NCBI GenBank assembly: GCA_030068525.1
Contig: JASJOS010000019.1
Coordinates: 62,001-126,000 of the forward strand
From: Xanthocytophaga flava
GTDB lineage: Bacteria > Bacteroidota > Bacteroidia > Cytophagales > 172606-1
Direction of reading: 5' to 3'
DNA: 64,000 nucleotides
The notes below the pieces were generated by a model, which searched no databases, was not told the origin of the DNA, and saw only the letters and a program-made list of their open reading frames with translations. Both the position numbers and the translations under genes were made by a program. Below, in pieces: positions 56,311 through 63,842 of this stretch; the stretch's first letter is position 1, and each line of letters starts with the position of its first letter.

Positions 56311-56354
56311 TCAAAAAAGAAGGGTGACTTACAAAAGCCACCCTTCTTTTTTGA
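56311..56354. terminator. Bidirectional terminator after nuoN
   Basis: TCAAAAAAGAAGGGTG (56311-56326) pairs with CACCCTTCTTTTTTGA (56339-56354). The A-rich and T-rich arms give U-runs on both strands, serving nuoN and the convergent protease gene. Confidence 0.9.
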
Positions 56355-56361
56355 TTTATTG

Positions 56362-56985
56362 TTACTTAAGCATACCTATTTTCTTCTTACAGGTTTCACA
56401 CAGATCAAGTCTGGCATTGTCAATGGTCTTAATAGACTCCACAGCATCTGCCATAAAGCACTTTTCATTATCACAATGTGGTAAGCCCAGCATATGTCCT
56501 AGTTCGTGGAGAGTGACTTTAGTGACACGTTCGTTTAGTAGCTTTCCATTACTTCGTAAACGAAAGGTTGACACAACACAGGAACGACCAGACAAATAAG
56601 CCAATCCCATTACTCCCCAGTCTTTGTAACGCTCTATAGGCTCTTTGATTCGTCCAAAATCGTCTGTTTTAGTGACAGAGACATCTACATCCGTAAATCC
56701 TAGCACATAATCTGCAGAAGCAGGCCTTGTTTCTTTTAGATAATGGATAATAGAATCAGCTCTGTACCGAGGAGATTTGACATTGACAAAGTGACTTTTG
56801 GGAATAGGCTTCGCTTTTAGCACTGTAACCTTAACTCCATAATATTTTTTAATAGCCTTTTCAATAATTGAAGTTAGCTCTGTATCGTATTGACCAAGCG
56901 GTTGAATAGCTACTACCGTCTGTGGATTGAGATCAGATGTGCAAGCCAATAAAATGACAACCAAAAGGCAATAAATAAATCTCAT
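56362..56985 (-). CDS. Archaemetzincin-type zinc protease, lipoprotein
   Basis: 207 residues. The lipoprotein signal ends at LLAC (Cys15). The zinc motif is HELGHMLGLPHC (160-171), where His160, His164 and His170 bind zinc and Glu161 is the base. Further Cys at 171, 176, 196 and 199, with Met178, match the archaemetzincin pattern of four cysteines for a second zinc site. Archaemetzincins are known in archaea, vertebrates and scattered bacteria; substrates are unclear. The lipid anchor would place it in the envelope. Last gene before the nuo terminator, 31 bases after the DUF4019 gene. Confidence 0.85.
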   Translation of the reverse strand: MRFIYCLLVVILLACTSDLNPQTVVAIQPLGQYDTELTSIIEKAIKKYYGVKVTVLKAKPIPKSHFVNVKSPRYRADSIIHYLKETRPASADYVLGFTDVDVSVTKTDDFGRIKEPIERYKDWGVMGLAYLSGRSCVVSTFRLRSNGKLLNERVTKVTLHELGHMLGLPHCDNEKCFMADAVESIKTIDNARLDLCETCKKKIGMLK

Positions 56986-57016
56986 ATGAAACAGAATGGG
57001 CTACAGGAAAAACATA

Positions 57017-57430
57017 TTATTTAATAAAGTATCCCACAGGACGCCATTGTCTATCTGCATCCTTCATCATAACAACTGTTTCGGTAGCAGGATTCTTCTT
57101 TTCAAATGCAGACTGGTATTGAAGTACTACATACTCTCCTGCGGGAGCATTAGGCAATGAAGTCGTGTATTGAGCAGAGCTTAGAGTACGTTTAGTCACT
57201 TTGCCTATTGGAGTTCGCACACTTACCAATGCTTCGTTCCATTTATCAGATGTGAGTTGCTGTTTAAACGCAGAAGATGCTTGCTGCCAGCTTTCTGCAT
57301 ATTGCCCTTTGTCGACTAAGGCAAGCCACGGATCAGCCACCTTCTGAGCAAGTACTTCAGGTTTGTCCTGAGCAAATACTACACTTGTGAGACATAAAAA
57401 CAGGCAAGTAAGTAAGTGTGTAACTTTCAT
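57017..57430 (-). CDS. DUF4019 periplasmic protein
   Basis: 137 residues. A signal peptide (about 1-20, ending VFAQ) precedes one small domain: PWLALVDKGQYAESWQQASSAFKQQL, VRTPIGKVTKRTLSSAQY, GEYVVLQYQSAFEKK and WRPVGYFIK. This is the DUF4019 pattern, a small alpha/beta fold with unknown role. It is followed by the protease gene on the same strand and probably co-transcribed with it. Confidence 0.85.
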   Translation of the reverse strand: MKVTHLLTCLFLCLTSVVFAQDKPEVLAQKVADPWLALVDKGQYAESWQQASSAFKQQLTSDKWNEALVSVRTPIGKVTKRTLSSAQYTTSLPNAPAGEYVVLQYQSAFEKKNPATETVVMMKDADRQWRPVGYFIK

Positions 57431-57463
57431 GGTTTAAAAAGCTAAGATGAATAAAAATAAAGA

Positions 57464-57480
57464 GTTGTCGTAGTGACAAC
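57464..57480 (-). terminator. Small hairpin with U-run between the DUF2233-like and DUF4019 genes
   Basis: GTTGTC (57464-57469) pairs with GACAAC (57475-57480); on the minus strand a U-rich tract follows (A-rich 57450-57462). The stem is short. Confidence 0.4.
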
Positions 57481-57529
57481 ATCTTTGGTTTATGGAAAAA
57501 ACAAGAAATAGTAACCCAGGCAAAACACA

Positions 57530-58267
57530 TTATCTAGATAATGGCCGGGCAAATACCAGCCAATTAGACTGTCTGCCAGTTTGTGATCGTCTGTTACCAA
57601 TCTTAACTACCTTGTCACTTGATTTGTACCACCCTTCATCCCAATCACCCATATCCAGATAAATAGCTTTCCATGCTCCCATTTCAATCAGATCATCTCC
57701 AAACTGCTTCATTGTTACATAGTCTGAGATACTCTCTATGACAGCGAAACGATGATCTTTTAATTCAACCAAAGCCCGTCGTTGAAATACACTTCCTCCT
57801 TCTCCTTTTAGGTTTTTACCATCATAGACTAACAACTCCTGTAATAAGAGAGTACCTTTCTTCTTTCTTACTTCTTCGATTTGTGTAGAAGTGGGATATT
57901 GTCCTTTTGCAATATGCGAAATGGAAATAGTGTTGTTTATAAAGGTTAGTACTCCATTCAGAAAACCCACTCTGGCATTAGTCTGAAGCACTTTCCCATT
58001 ATAAACCAATAGATCCAATGGTTGACTGGTTTGCAGATCCGTATAGGCAGCAGCTACACTAAAGACATATCTTTTATCCTTTGGATCAGGTCGTTGAGTA
58101 GCTAATCCTATAGAACAATCCTGTGGATAGAAAAATGTGTAGACATTACCTTTCTTAGTCTTTCGTTTTTCAATGCGTATCTCCCTCTCTGAACTGTCAG
58201 TACAATTAATCAGGCTAAGCAATACCAGAATTAGTGAAATGCTTAATACTAGCTTCATTCTACTCAT
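57530..58267 (-). CDS. Lipoprotein, possible phosphodiester-glycosidase (DUF2233) fold
   Basis: 245 residues from the ATG at 58267. A GTG further upstream (58282) is also in frame, but the ATG start is closer to the lipoprotein-like signal (LVLSISLILVLLSLINC). The last half has RRALVELKDHRFAVIES, an acidic/aromatic loop and GAWKAIYLDMGDWDEGWY, which fits the phosphodiester glycosidase/NAGPA-like fold (an Arg, a hydrophobic strand and a glycine-rich LDGG-like loop), though the loop here reads LDMGD. Lipobox residue Asn before Cys is unusual. Assignment is tentative. Upstream radA ends in its own terminator. Confidence 0.55.
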   Translation of the reverse strand: MSRMKLVLSISLILVLLSLINCTDSSEREIRIEKRKTKKGNVYTFFYPQDCSIGLATQRPDPKDKRYVFSVAAAYTDLQTSQPLDLLVYNGKVLQTNARVGFLNGVLTFINNTISISHIAKGQYPTSTQIEEVRKKKGTLLLQELLVYDGKNLKGEGGSVFQRRALVELKDHRFAVIESISDYVTMKQFGDDLIEMGAWKAIYLDMGDWDEGWYKSSDKVVKIGNRRSQTGRQSNWLVFARPLSR

Positions 58268-58314
58268 TTTACATAAGGTCACTTTTCTAAGATCGAAAAA
58301 ATCTGGTAAAACAA

Positions 58315-58336
58315 AAGCCGGCAGTGGTACCGGCTT
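58315..58336 (-). terminator. Terminator of radA
   Basis: AAGCCGG (58315-58321) pairs with CCGGCTT (58330-58336). On the minus strand a U-rich tract follows (complement of AAAACAAAA before the stem). Confidence 0.75.
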
Positions 58337-58341
58337 CTGGT

Positions 58342-59715
58342 CTATTTAAATAATCGGAGAAACAATTCGTCAAGGCGAGAGACAGCATGTACATGAATAT
58401 CGAAGTTTTCAAGATTCAAACCTTTCAGATTATACTTGGAAATATAGATTTCCTGAAAGCCAAGCTTGGCAGCTTCTGCAATGCGGTTTTCGATGCGGTT
58501 AACAGCCCGCACCTCCCCTCCTAATCCAACTTCTGCTGCAAAACAAATTTTGGGAGAGATGGTAAGATCTTCATAGGAGGAAACAATAGAAGCACATATA
58601 GCAAGATCGATAGCAGGATCTTCTACTTTTAAGCCTCCAGCAATATTCAGAAATATGTCTTGTGTGCCTAACTTAAACCCTCCCCTCTTTTCCAGGACAG
58701 CTAAGAGCATCTGCAAACGCTTGGTATCAAACCCTGTACTACTTCGTTGAGGTGTTCCGTAGGTAGCAGGACTCACCAGTGACTGAATCTCAATCAACAG
58801 GGGTCTGTTGCCTTCCAGCATAGCGCCAATAGTAATACCACTTAACTCTTCATCACGTTGAGAAATCAGGATTTCGGAAGGGTTGGATACTTCACGCAAT
58901 CCATTACCTATCATCTCATAGATACCCAGTTCGGAAGTACTGCCAAAACGGTTTTTGGTAGTACGTAAGATGCGGTAAGCCAGATGGCGGTCTCCTTCAA
59001 ACTGTAACACAGTATCTACCATATGCTCCAATACCTTTGGCCCCGCTAAGGTTCCTTCTTTAGTGATATGGCCAATCATAAATACAGGTGTTCCGCTTTC
59101 TTTAGCATATTTAAGCAACTCTGCCGCACATTCACGAACCTGACTTACACTTCCAGCGGCTGACTCAATATAGGTAGACTGTAACGTTTGAATAGAGTCA
59201 ATAATCAATACCTCAGGGTCTAGTTCTTCTATCTGCTTGAATATATTCTGAGTATTGGTCTCTGTCAGAATAAAGCAGTTTTGATCTACTTTCCCTAACC
59301 GTTCTGCCCGCATCTTGATTTGTTGTTCACTTTCCTCACCGGATACATAGAGTACACGCATAGGTAAGCTTACAGCAATCTGAAGCATAAGCGTGGATTT
59401 CCCGATACCAGGCTCACCACCAATCAAAACCAGTGATCCGGGAACAATACCTCCTCCCAGTACTCGGTTGAGTTCTTTATCTTTGGTGAGTGTTCGGTGC
59501 TCTTCTGTATAGGTAATTTCTGTGAGTGCACGTGGACGAGGTGCTAACTTGGTATTTCCGGGAGGACGCCAGGAGCCTTTTTCATTCTTGTCTTCTTTCT
59601 GAACGACTTCTTCAACAAATGTATTCCATTCCCCACAGGATGGACATCTTCCTAGCCATTTGGGCGACTGCGTGCCACAATTCTGGCAGAAATAAACGGT
59701 ACGTGCTTTTGCCAA
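58342..59715 (-). CDS. radA: DNA repair protein RadA
   Basis: 457 residues. The N-terminal zinc finger uses Cys10, Cys13, Cys24 and Cys27. The ATPase core has Walker A GGEPGIGKST (99-108) and the RadA-specific KNRFG (254-258). The C-terminal Lon-protease-like domain (QDIFLNIAGGLKVEDPAIDLAI and FAAEVGLGGEVRAV) is inactive as a protease in this family. It drives branch migration and processes recombination intermediates. It seems to be transcribed alone. Confidence 0.97.
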   Translation of the reverse strand: MAKARTVYFCQNCGTQSPKWLGRCPSCGEWNTFVEEVVQKEDKNEKGSWRPPGNTKLAPRPRALTEITYTEEHRTLTKDKELNRVLGGGIVPGSLVLIGGEPGIGKSTLMLQIAVSLPMRVLYVSGEESEQQIKMRAERLGKVDQNCFILTETNTQNIFKQIEELDPEVLIIDSIQTLQSTYIESAAGSVSQVRECAAELLKYAKESGTPVFMIGHITKEGTLAGPKVLEHMVDTVLQFEGDRHLAYRILRTTKNRFGSTSELGIYEMIGNGLREVSNPSEILISQRDEELSGITIGAMLEGNRPLLIEIQSLVSPATYGTPQRSSTGFDTKRLQMLLAVLEKRGGFKLGTQDIFLNIAGGLKVEDPAIDLAICASIVSSYEDLTISPKICFAAEVGLGGEVRAVNRIENRIAEAAKLGFQEIYISKYNLKGLNLENFDIHVHAVSRLDELFLRLFK

Positions 59716-59826
59716 TGTGATCTGTTATAAAATACTCTGACTTTAAATTTACAGCGAGAATCAAGAAGTTATTATAAACTTCTACCTGACCTGATGAGAT
59801 TTACTCATTTAGATTGATTAGTAAAG

Positions 59827-59864
59827 GTACAATAGCTGCGTGGATTTTACCATAGCTATTGTAC
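59827..59864. repeat. 11-bp inverted repeat next to terminator
   Basis: GTACAATAGCT (59827-59837) pairs with AGCTATTGTAC (59854-59864). It lies 9 bases from the next hairpin and may be a second stage of termination or a protein-binding site upstream of radA. Confidence 0.5.
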
Positions 59865-59872
59865 ACAAAAGC

Positions 59873-59912
59873 CAGAAAGCCTCCTTCGCTATAAAGTGAA
59901 GGAGGCTTTCTG
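59873..59912 (-). terminator. Terminator of the Spy/LTxxQ-like gene
   Basis: CAGAAAGCCTCCTTC (59873-59887) pairs with GAAGGAGGCTTTCTG (59898-59912), extended by a G-T and further pairs, and U-rich in the minus direction. Confidence 0.85.
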
Positions 59913-59950
59913 ATTTCAGGCAAAATGTAAAAGCAGACGGCGGTGTACAA

Positions 59951-60448
59951 TTATTGGTTTTCGGCAGGTTTCTTTTTACCTTCTGGTCTTTGTCCTTGTC
60001 CTTCTGGCTTCTGGCCAGCATGACCTTTGTGCATATCTTTCTTCTTAGACTGATAGTCATTCCACTGTTGCTCAGTTAAGATTCCTTTTAGTTTGGTTTC
60101 TTTTTCAGCCTGGAATTTTTCCATTTTTTTCTGATCTTCAGCAGAAGGCTTTCCGCCTTGTTTTTCACCAAGCTTCTCTCCTGATTTCTTTCCCTCACTT
60201 TCAGGACGCATTTTGGTTTCGTACTCTTTGTTTAACTGGCTTACTTTCGCATATTGATCATCCGTAAGCTTCAGGTTTTGTTTCATCCAGGCACTTTCTC
60301 TGTCTTCTTTTTCACCACCACGGGCAGATCCTTGTCCTTTTTTAGGTTCTTTTTTGTCTGAATTGGTTGAACTTTGTGCAAAGCTGATTGTAGTAAGTAA
60401 CATCAGAGCTACTACTAATACATGTTGTTTTTTCAGAGAGAATTTCAT
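59951..60448 (-). CDS. Small periplasmic protein with LTxxQ motifs (Spy/CpxP-like)
   Basis: 165 residues. Signal peptide about 1-24, ending SFAQ. Two motifs, LTDDQYAKV and LTEQQWNDY, fit the LTxxQ pattern of Spy/CpxP proteins, which are helical chaperone-like or envelope-stress proteins. Between them the chain is Lys/Glu/Gly-rich (SEGKKSGEKLGEKQGGK), unlike the compact E. coli Spy, and the tail is Lys/Pro/Gln-rich. It stands alone with its own terminator. The function is inferred from motifs only. Confidence 0.7.
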   Translation of the reverse strand: MKFSLKKQHVLVVALMLLTTISFAQSSTNSDKKEPKKGQGSARGGEKEDRESAWMKQNLKLTDDQYAKVSQLNKEYETKMRPESEGKKSGEKLGEKQGGKPSAEDQKKMEKFQAEKETKLKGILTEQQWNDYQSKKKDMHKGHAGQKPEGQGQRPEGKKKPAENQ

Positions 60449-60750
60449 TAGTATATAGTTTTAAGGAGTTATTAGTTGCCATCTGCTCTTAGCAACTATT
60501 GCTTACTGGCTGTATAAATAGTTAAAAGAACTATATAGCAAAATGAGTATAGACTTGTTTCTCAAAAATGGAGATAAACTACCTGAAAACAGAGACAAGG
60601 TATATGAGAAAAGGAGGACTTTTCACCAAAATGGAAAAAGAAGGAAGGCAAAGTCCAATGATAAGACATATAAAAACCGGAGAAAAATGTATGTAACATT
60701 TCCTCCGGTTTTACATAAAATCAAAATAAAAAAATACAATCTACTAATAA
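60449..60750. other. Non-coding region with terminator of the DoxX-type gene
   Basis: About 300 bases. A short Lys-rich frame on the plus strand (60543-60782) overlaps the end of the leftward DoxX-type gene and is not considered real. The only structure is the hairpin at 60673-60712. Confidence 0.55.
60673..60712 (-). terminator. Long hairpin terminator after the DoxX-type gene
   Basis: AAAACCGGAG (60673-60682) pairs with CTCCGGTTTT (60703-60712), and inside AAATGT pairs with ACATTT (60685-60690/60696-60701). It lies about 40 bases after the stop at 60751. Confidence 0.75.
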
Positions 60751-61896
60751 TCAATATTTTAACTTTTCAACATCTGGAATAGATGAATCACCCCACTTCC
60801 CTGTTACAGTTCCATTTTTTAATAATAAGATTCCGGGATCTGTACGAACCATAGTTTTGAGTACAGTATTGTCTGTAAAAAAGAAAGGAGCCGCCAGTTG
60901 GTACTCGTGGCGATATTCCTCCATCACAGTCCCATCAGTTGCAGTTAATATCATTGGCTCTACAGGTTTGCCTTTGACTTCCTGAATCAGAGCACTAATC
61001 TTTTTGAGTTCGCTTTCACTTGCACTTCGGATATCGCGAATTACAATTACCAGTTTATTTCCTTTGAATATCTGAGCAGTGATATCTTCACCTTCAGGAG
61101 TAGTAACAGAGAAATCTGTAATTTTAGGACGAACTCCTTTTACCACCAAACGAGGTTCGGATGTTTTCGCAATCTGCCAGGTTGTATCTTTCCATATTTC
61201 TGTAGAGATATATTCTTTATCTGTCATCTCCTTACTCTCGCCGGATTTGCTGTTTTTCAGTGTATAGGTTATTTCAAATACATCACTTTGTGCACCTGGA
61301 GGTAACTTCATATTTTCTTCAATATTATCTCCAACTTTATACGGTAGAAAATCGATAGGAGGCAAATAGAAGATGGCATAGATACCAATAAGTGTACAGA
61401 ATATAGTAGCGATGACTACATACATACGGGTCTGCCGGGAGGCATTACTCTCAAGTTTATTACGCTGGAAGAATAGTACCAGAATCAATACTAGCAACAA
61501 AATATCCTTTCCAAATGATTGCCAGGGTGATAGTTTGATCGCATCGCCAAAACAACCACAATCGGTTACCTTGTTAAAATAGGCAGAGTAGAATGTCAGA
61601 AAAGTAAAGAAGACGATAATACCCAGCAATACCCAAACTGTACTTTTGAGACGATACCGAAGCAGCAATGCAATACCTAACACAACCTCCAGCACACACA
61701 GAACCACAGCCAATACTAATGCCATCGGAATAAGAAAATGAAAAAGGCCTGCTGCCCATAAAAGATCCTCAGCAAAGACTTCAAAATACTCTTCCAGCTT
61801 AATTTTGGTTCCAACAGGATCATTGAGTTTGATCAGTCCTGAGAAAATAAACAGTACGCCAACAAAAATGCGGATAAGGTTATTAATAAGTTTCAT
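60751..61896 (-). CDS. DoxX/MauE-like membrane protein, BT_3928 type
   Basis: 381 residues. Four or five helices in the first half (about 1-175) carry the DoxX marks IRIFVGVLFIFSGLIKLNDPVG and VTDCGCFGDAIKLSPWQSFGKD, in which the CGCFG cysteines suit redox partners. The second half (about 195-381) is extracytoplasmic, ending with thioredoxin-like elements (LVIVIRDIRSASE, PGILLLKNGTVTGKWGDSSIPD) but without an obvious CxxC pair. The combined architecture and the neighbours DUF1599, folP and cdaA fit the BT_3928 family of Bacteroidota. Its role is unknown, perhaps in redox of exported proteins. Confidence 0.8.
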   Translation of the reverse strand: MKLINNLIRIFVGVLFIFSGLIKLNDPVGTKIKLEEYFEVFAEDLLWAAGLFHFLIPMALVLAVVLCVLEVVLGIALLLRYRLKSTVWVLLGIIVFFTFLTFYSAYFNKVTDCGCFGDAIKLSPWQSFGKDILLLVLILVLFFQRNKLESNASRQTRMYVVIATIFCTLIGIYAIFYLPPIDFLPYKVGDNIEENMKLPPGAQSDVFEITYTLKNSKSGESKEMTDKEYISTEIWKDTTWQIAKTSEPRLVVKGVRPKITDFSVTTPEGEDITAQIFKGNKLVIVIRDIRSASESELKKISALIQEVKGKPVEPMILTATDGTVMEEYRHEYQLAAPFFFTDNTVLKTMVRTDPGILLLKNGTVTGKWGDSSIPDVEKLKY

Positions 61897-61997
61897 GTGT
61901 ATGATTTGTCAATAGAATCAGCAGGTAAAATAACAGATACAGTCAATAGGTAAAGTTACTGTTGCAAGTGTAAACATGTATTTATTTTGAAAGCAAT

Positions 61998-62087
61998 GTT
62001 CGCTGTAATTATTCCCGTTGTTGGTGTTATCACCAACAACTACTTCTCCACTGTTCATGTTGGTGATAACACCAACATGGGGCGAAC
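61998..62087. repeat. Structured element: two hairpins with mutually complementary cores inside an outer stem
   Basis: Hairpin 1: GTTGTTGGTG (62017-62026), loop TTAT, CACCAACAAC (62031-62040). Hairpin 2: CATGTTGGTG (62056-62065), loop ATAA, CACCAACATG (62070-62079). The 18-base cores are exact reverse complements of each other and the loops are complementary, so they could kiss. GTTCGC (61998-62003) and GCGAAC (62082-62087) can close the whole as an outer stem. It lies 100-190 bases before the DoxX-type gene start. No other copy was seen in the window. It may be a cis-acting RNA, a protein-binding site or a BIME-like repeat. Confidence 0.6.
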
Positions 62088-62133
62088 GACCAATCGTTGG
62101 ATGAACAAGGAATATTAGTAGAAAGCTTTATGC

Positions 62134-62673
62134 TTACAACCAAAGTTTAATCAGACAGAAAACAGAATAGTTAATCATATCCCTATAGTTGGCATCTACT
62201 CCTTCTGAGATAAGTGTTACACCCTGATTATCTTCAATTTGCTTGGTTCTGTATAGCTTCATCAGAATAATATCTGTCATGCTGCTTACCCGCATATCGC
62301 GCCATGCCTCTCCATAATCATGGTTTTTGTTAATTTGCAGGTCCAGTGTCTTTGTTACCTCCTGATCGTAGTATTTTTCCAGTTCTTCATACGGAATTTC
62401 CATAGGTGCATCTGCAGGTAATTCCATCTGAATAAGTGCCATAAGGCAATAGTTGATAATGCCAACAAACTCTCCGGTTATATCATCAGCCACTTTCTGG
62501 GTGCCTTTTTCCTGAATAGAACGAATGCGTTGTGCCTTAATAAAAATCTGGTCGGTAATAGAAGGAAGACGGAGTATACGCCAGGCAGTGCCATAATCAC
62601 GGGTTTTCTTGGCAAAGACATCCTTGCAGCGTTGTATTACCTGCTGGTATTCATTAATGGTTTTGTCAGACAT
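62134..62673 (-). CDS. DUF1599 protein
   Basis: 179 residues made of two similar halves: VFAKKTRDYGTAWRILRLPSITDQIFIKAQRIR and INKNHDYGEAWRDMRVSSMTDIILMKLYRTKQIE (quoted in part), each followed by a helix with INYCLMALIQ or INYSVFCLIK. This is the duplicated DUF1599 family, a helical all-alpha protein that has been related to the MazG-like/dUTPase-like nucleotide-binding folds only by general resemblance. It is divergent from folP and is a stable neighbour of folP in Bacteroidota. No signal peptide; cytosolic. Function unknown. Confidence 0.85.
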   Translation of the reverse strand: MSDKTINEYQQVIQRCKDVFAKKTRDYGTAWRILRLPSITDQIFIKAQRIRSIQEKGTQKVADDITGEFVGIINYCLMALIQMELPADAPMEIPYEELEKYYDQEVTKTLDLQINKNHDYGEAWRDMRVSSMTDIILMKLYRTKQIEDNQGVTLISEGVDANYRDMINYSVFCLIKLWL

Positions 62674-62902
62674 GAATCGAATAATAAGCGAAATGATCAG
62701 TATCTATTTTTTCCAGGTAAACAAGATTATCCATCGTCCTGAAAAAATATTTATTTATAAAAATTTGATGGACAAGTGTTTATTTTATTTCTCTAAAGTT
62801 TATTAACAATAAACCGCTGTTTCAAAAACTAATTTGAAACCAGGAAAGTTACCTTATTGTATAACGACCTCCAGAGTACTACTGGCACAAAAATAATATC
62901 TT

Positions 62903-63760
62903 TTGGAAGCAAAAAACCTTTTATTTCGCACAAAGAAAACTTTTAACCTGCGGGGCAGGCTCTGGACGCTGGAACAACCCGTAGTAATGGGAATTATCAA
63001 TAGTACTCCGGATTCATTTTATGCCAATAGCCGGATGTCGTCTACAGATGCAGCCTTGCATCGGGCTGAACGGATGTTAGCTGACGGCGCAACCATTCTG
63101 GATATTGGTGGGTATTCAACCCGACCAGGTGCGGCAGAGGTTGAGCAACAGGAAGAAGCAGATCGGGTAGCACCTGTAATTGAGGCCATTGTGAAACATT
63201 TTCCCGAAGCTATCGTATCGGTAGATACATTCCGGGCAAGTGTAGCTGAGGCCGCCGTACGAGCCGGAGCTGTCATGGTTAACGATGTTTCAGGAGGAGC
63301 TGACGAACGCATGTTTGAAACAGTGTCCCAATTGGATGTTCCATATATACTTATGCATAGTAAAGGCACACCACAAACCATGACGCAACTGACACAATAT
63401 ACAGATATGCTTAGCGAAATGCTGACATTTTTTATCACCCGATTGCATATGATACGCAAATCAGGTATAAAAGATGTGATACTGGACGTTGGTTTTGGCT
63501 TTGCCAAGACCATTGAACAAAATTATTTTTTGTTAAAAAATCTGGAACATTTCCACATACTGGAATTGCCTATGCTGGTGGGGATATCCAGAAAATCAAT
63601 GATTTATAAAAGATTAAATATAACACCAGAAGAATCTTTAAATGGTACTACCGTACTAAATACACTCGCATTGAGCAAAGGAGCACAATTATTGCGGGTA
63701 CATGATGTAAAGGAAGCGGTAGATTCCGTAAAATTGTATAACTTAATGGCGAGTAGCTAA
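62903..63760 (+). CDS. folP: Dihydropteroate synthase
   Basis: 285 residues read from a TTG at 62903. No ATG exists upstream of the conserved block VVMGIINSTPDSFY, and other members have about 28 residues before it, so the TTG is the best start. TIM-barrel motifs: ILDIGGYSTRPGA (about 60-72), VSVDTFRA, MVNDVSGG, LDVGFGFAKT and LVGISRKSMI. It joins p-aminobenzoate to dihydropterin pyrophosphate in folate synthesis and is the sulphonamide target. cdaA follows 82 bases downstream on the same strand, a conserved pairing in this phylum. Confidence 0.95.
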   Translation: MEAKNLLFRTKKTFNLRGRLWTLEQPVVMGIINSTPDSFYANSRMSSTDAALHRAERMLADGATILDIGGYSTRPGAAEVEQQEEADRVAPVIEAIVKHFPEAIVSVDTFRASVAEAAVRAGAVMVNDVSGGADERMFETVSQLDVPYILMHSKGTPQTMTQLTQYTDMLSEMLTFFITRLHMIRKSGIKDVILDVGFGFAKTIEQNYFLLKNLEHFHILELPMLVGISRKSMIYKRLNITPEESLNGTTVLNTLALSKGAQLLRVHDVKEAVDSVKLYNLMASS

Positions 63761-63842
63761 AGCTAAGCTGATATTCCTAATCAGGCTTACTTTTTGCAAA
63801 TGCACAAAAATCTGATTTACACTAAATCAGTAACGAAAGGAT

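Noticed and set aside
60543-60782. Plus-strand Lys-rich frame of 79 residues
   Set aside because: Low-complexity, runs through the terminator hairpin and overlaps the end of the DoxX-type gene.
63019-63513. Long minus-strand frame inside folP
   Set aside because: Shadow of folP codon periodicity; Ser/Ala-rich with no domain.
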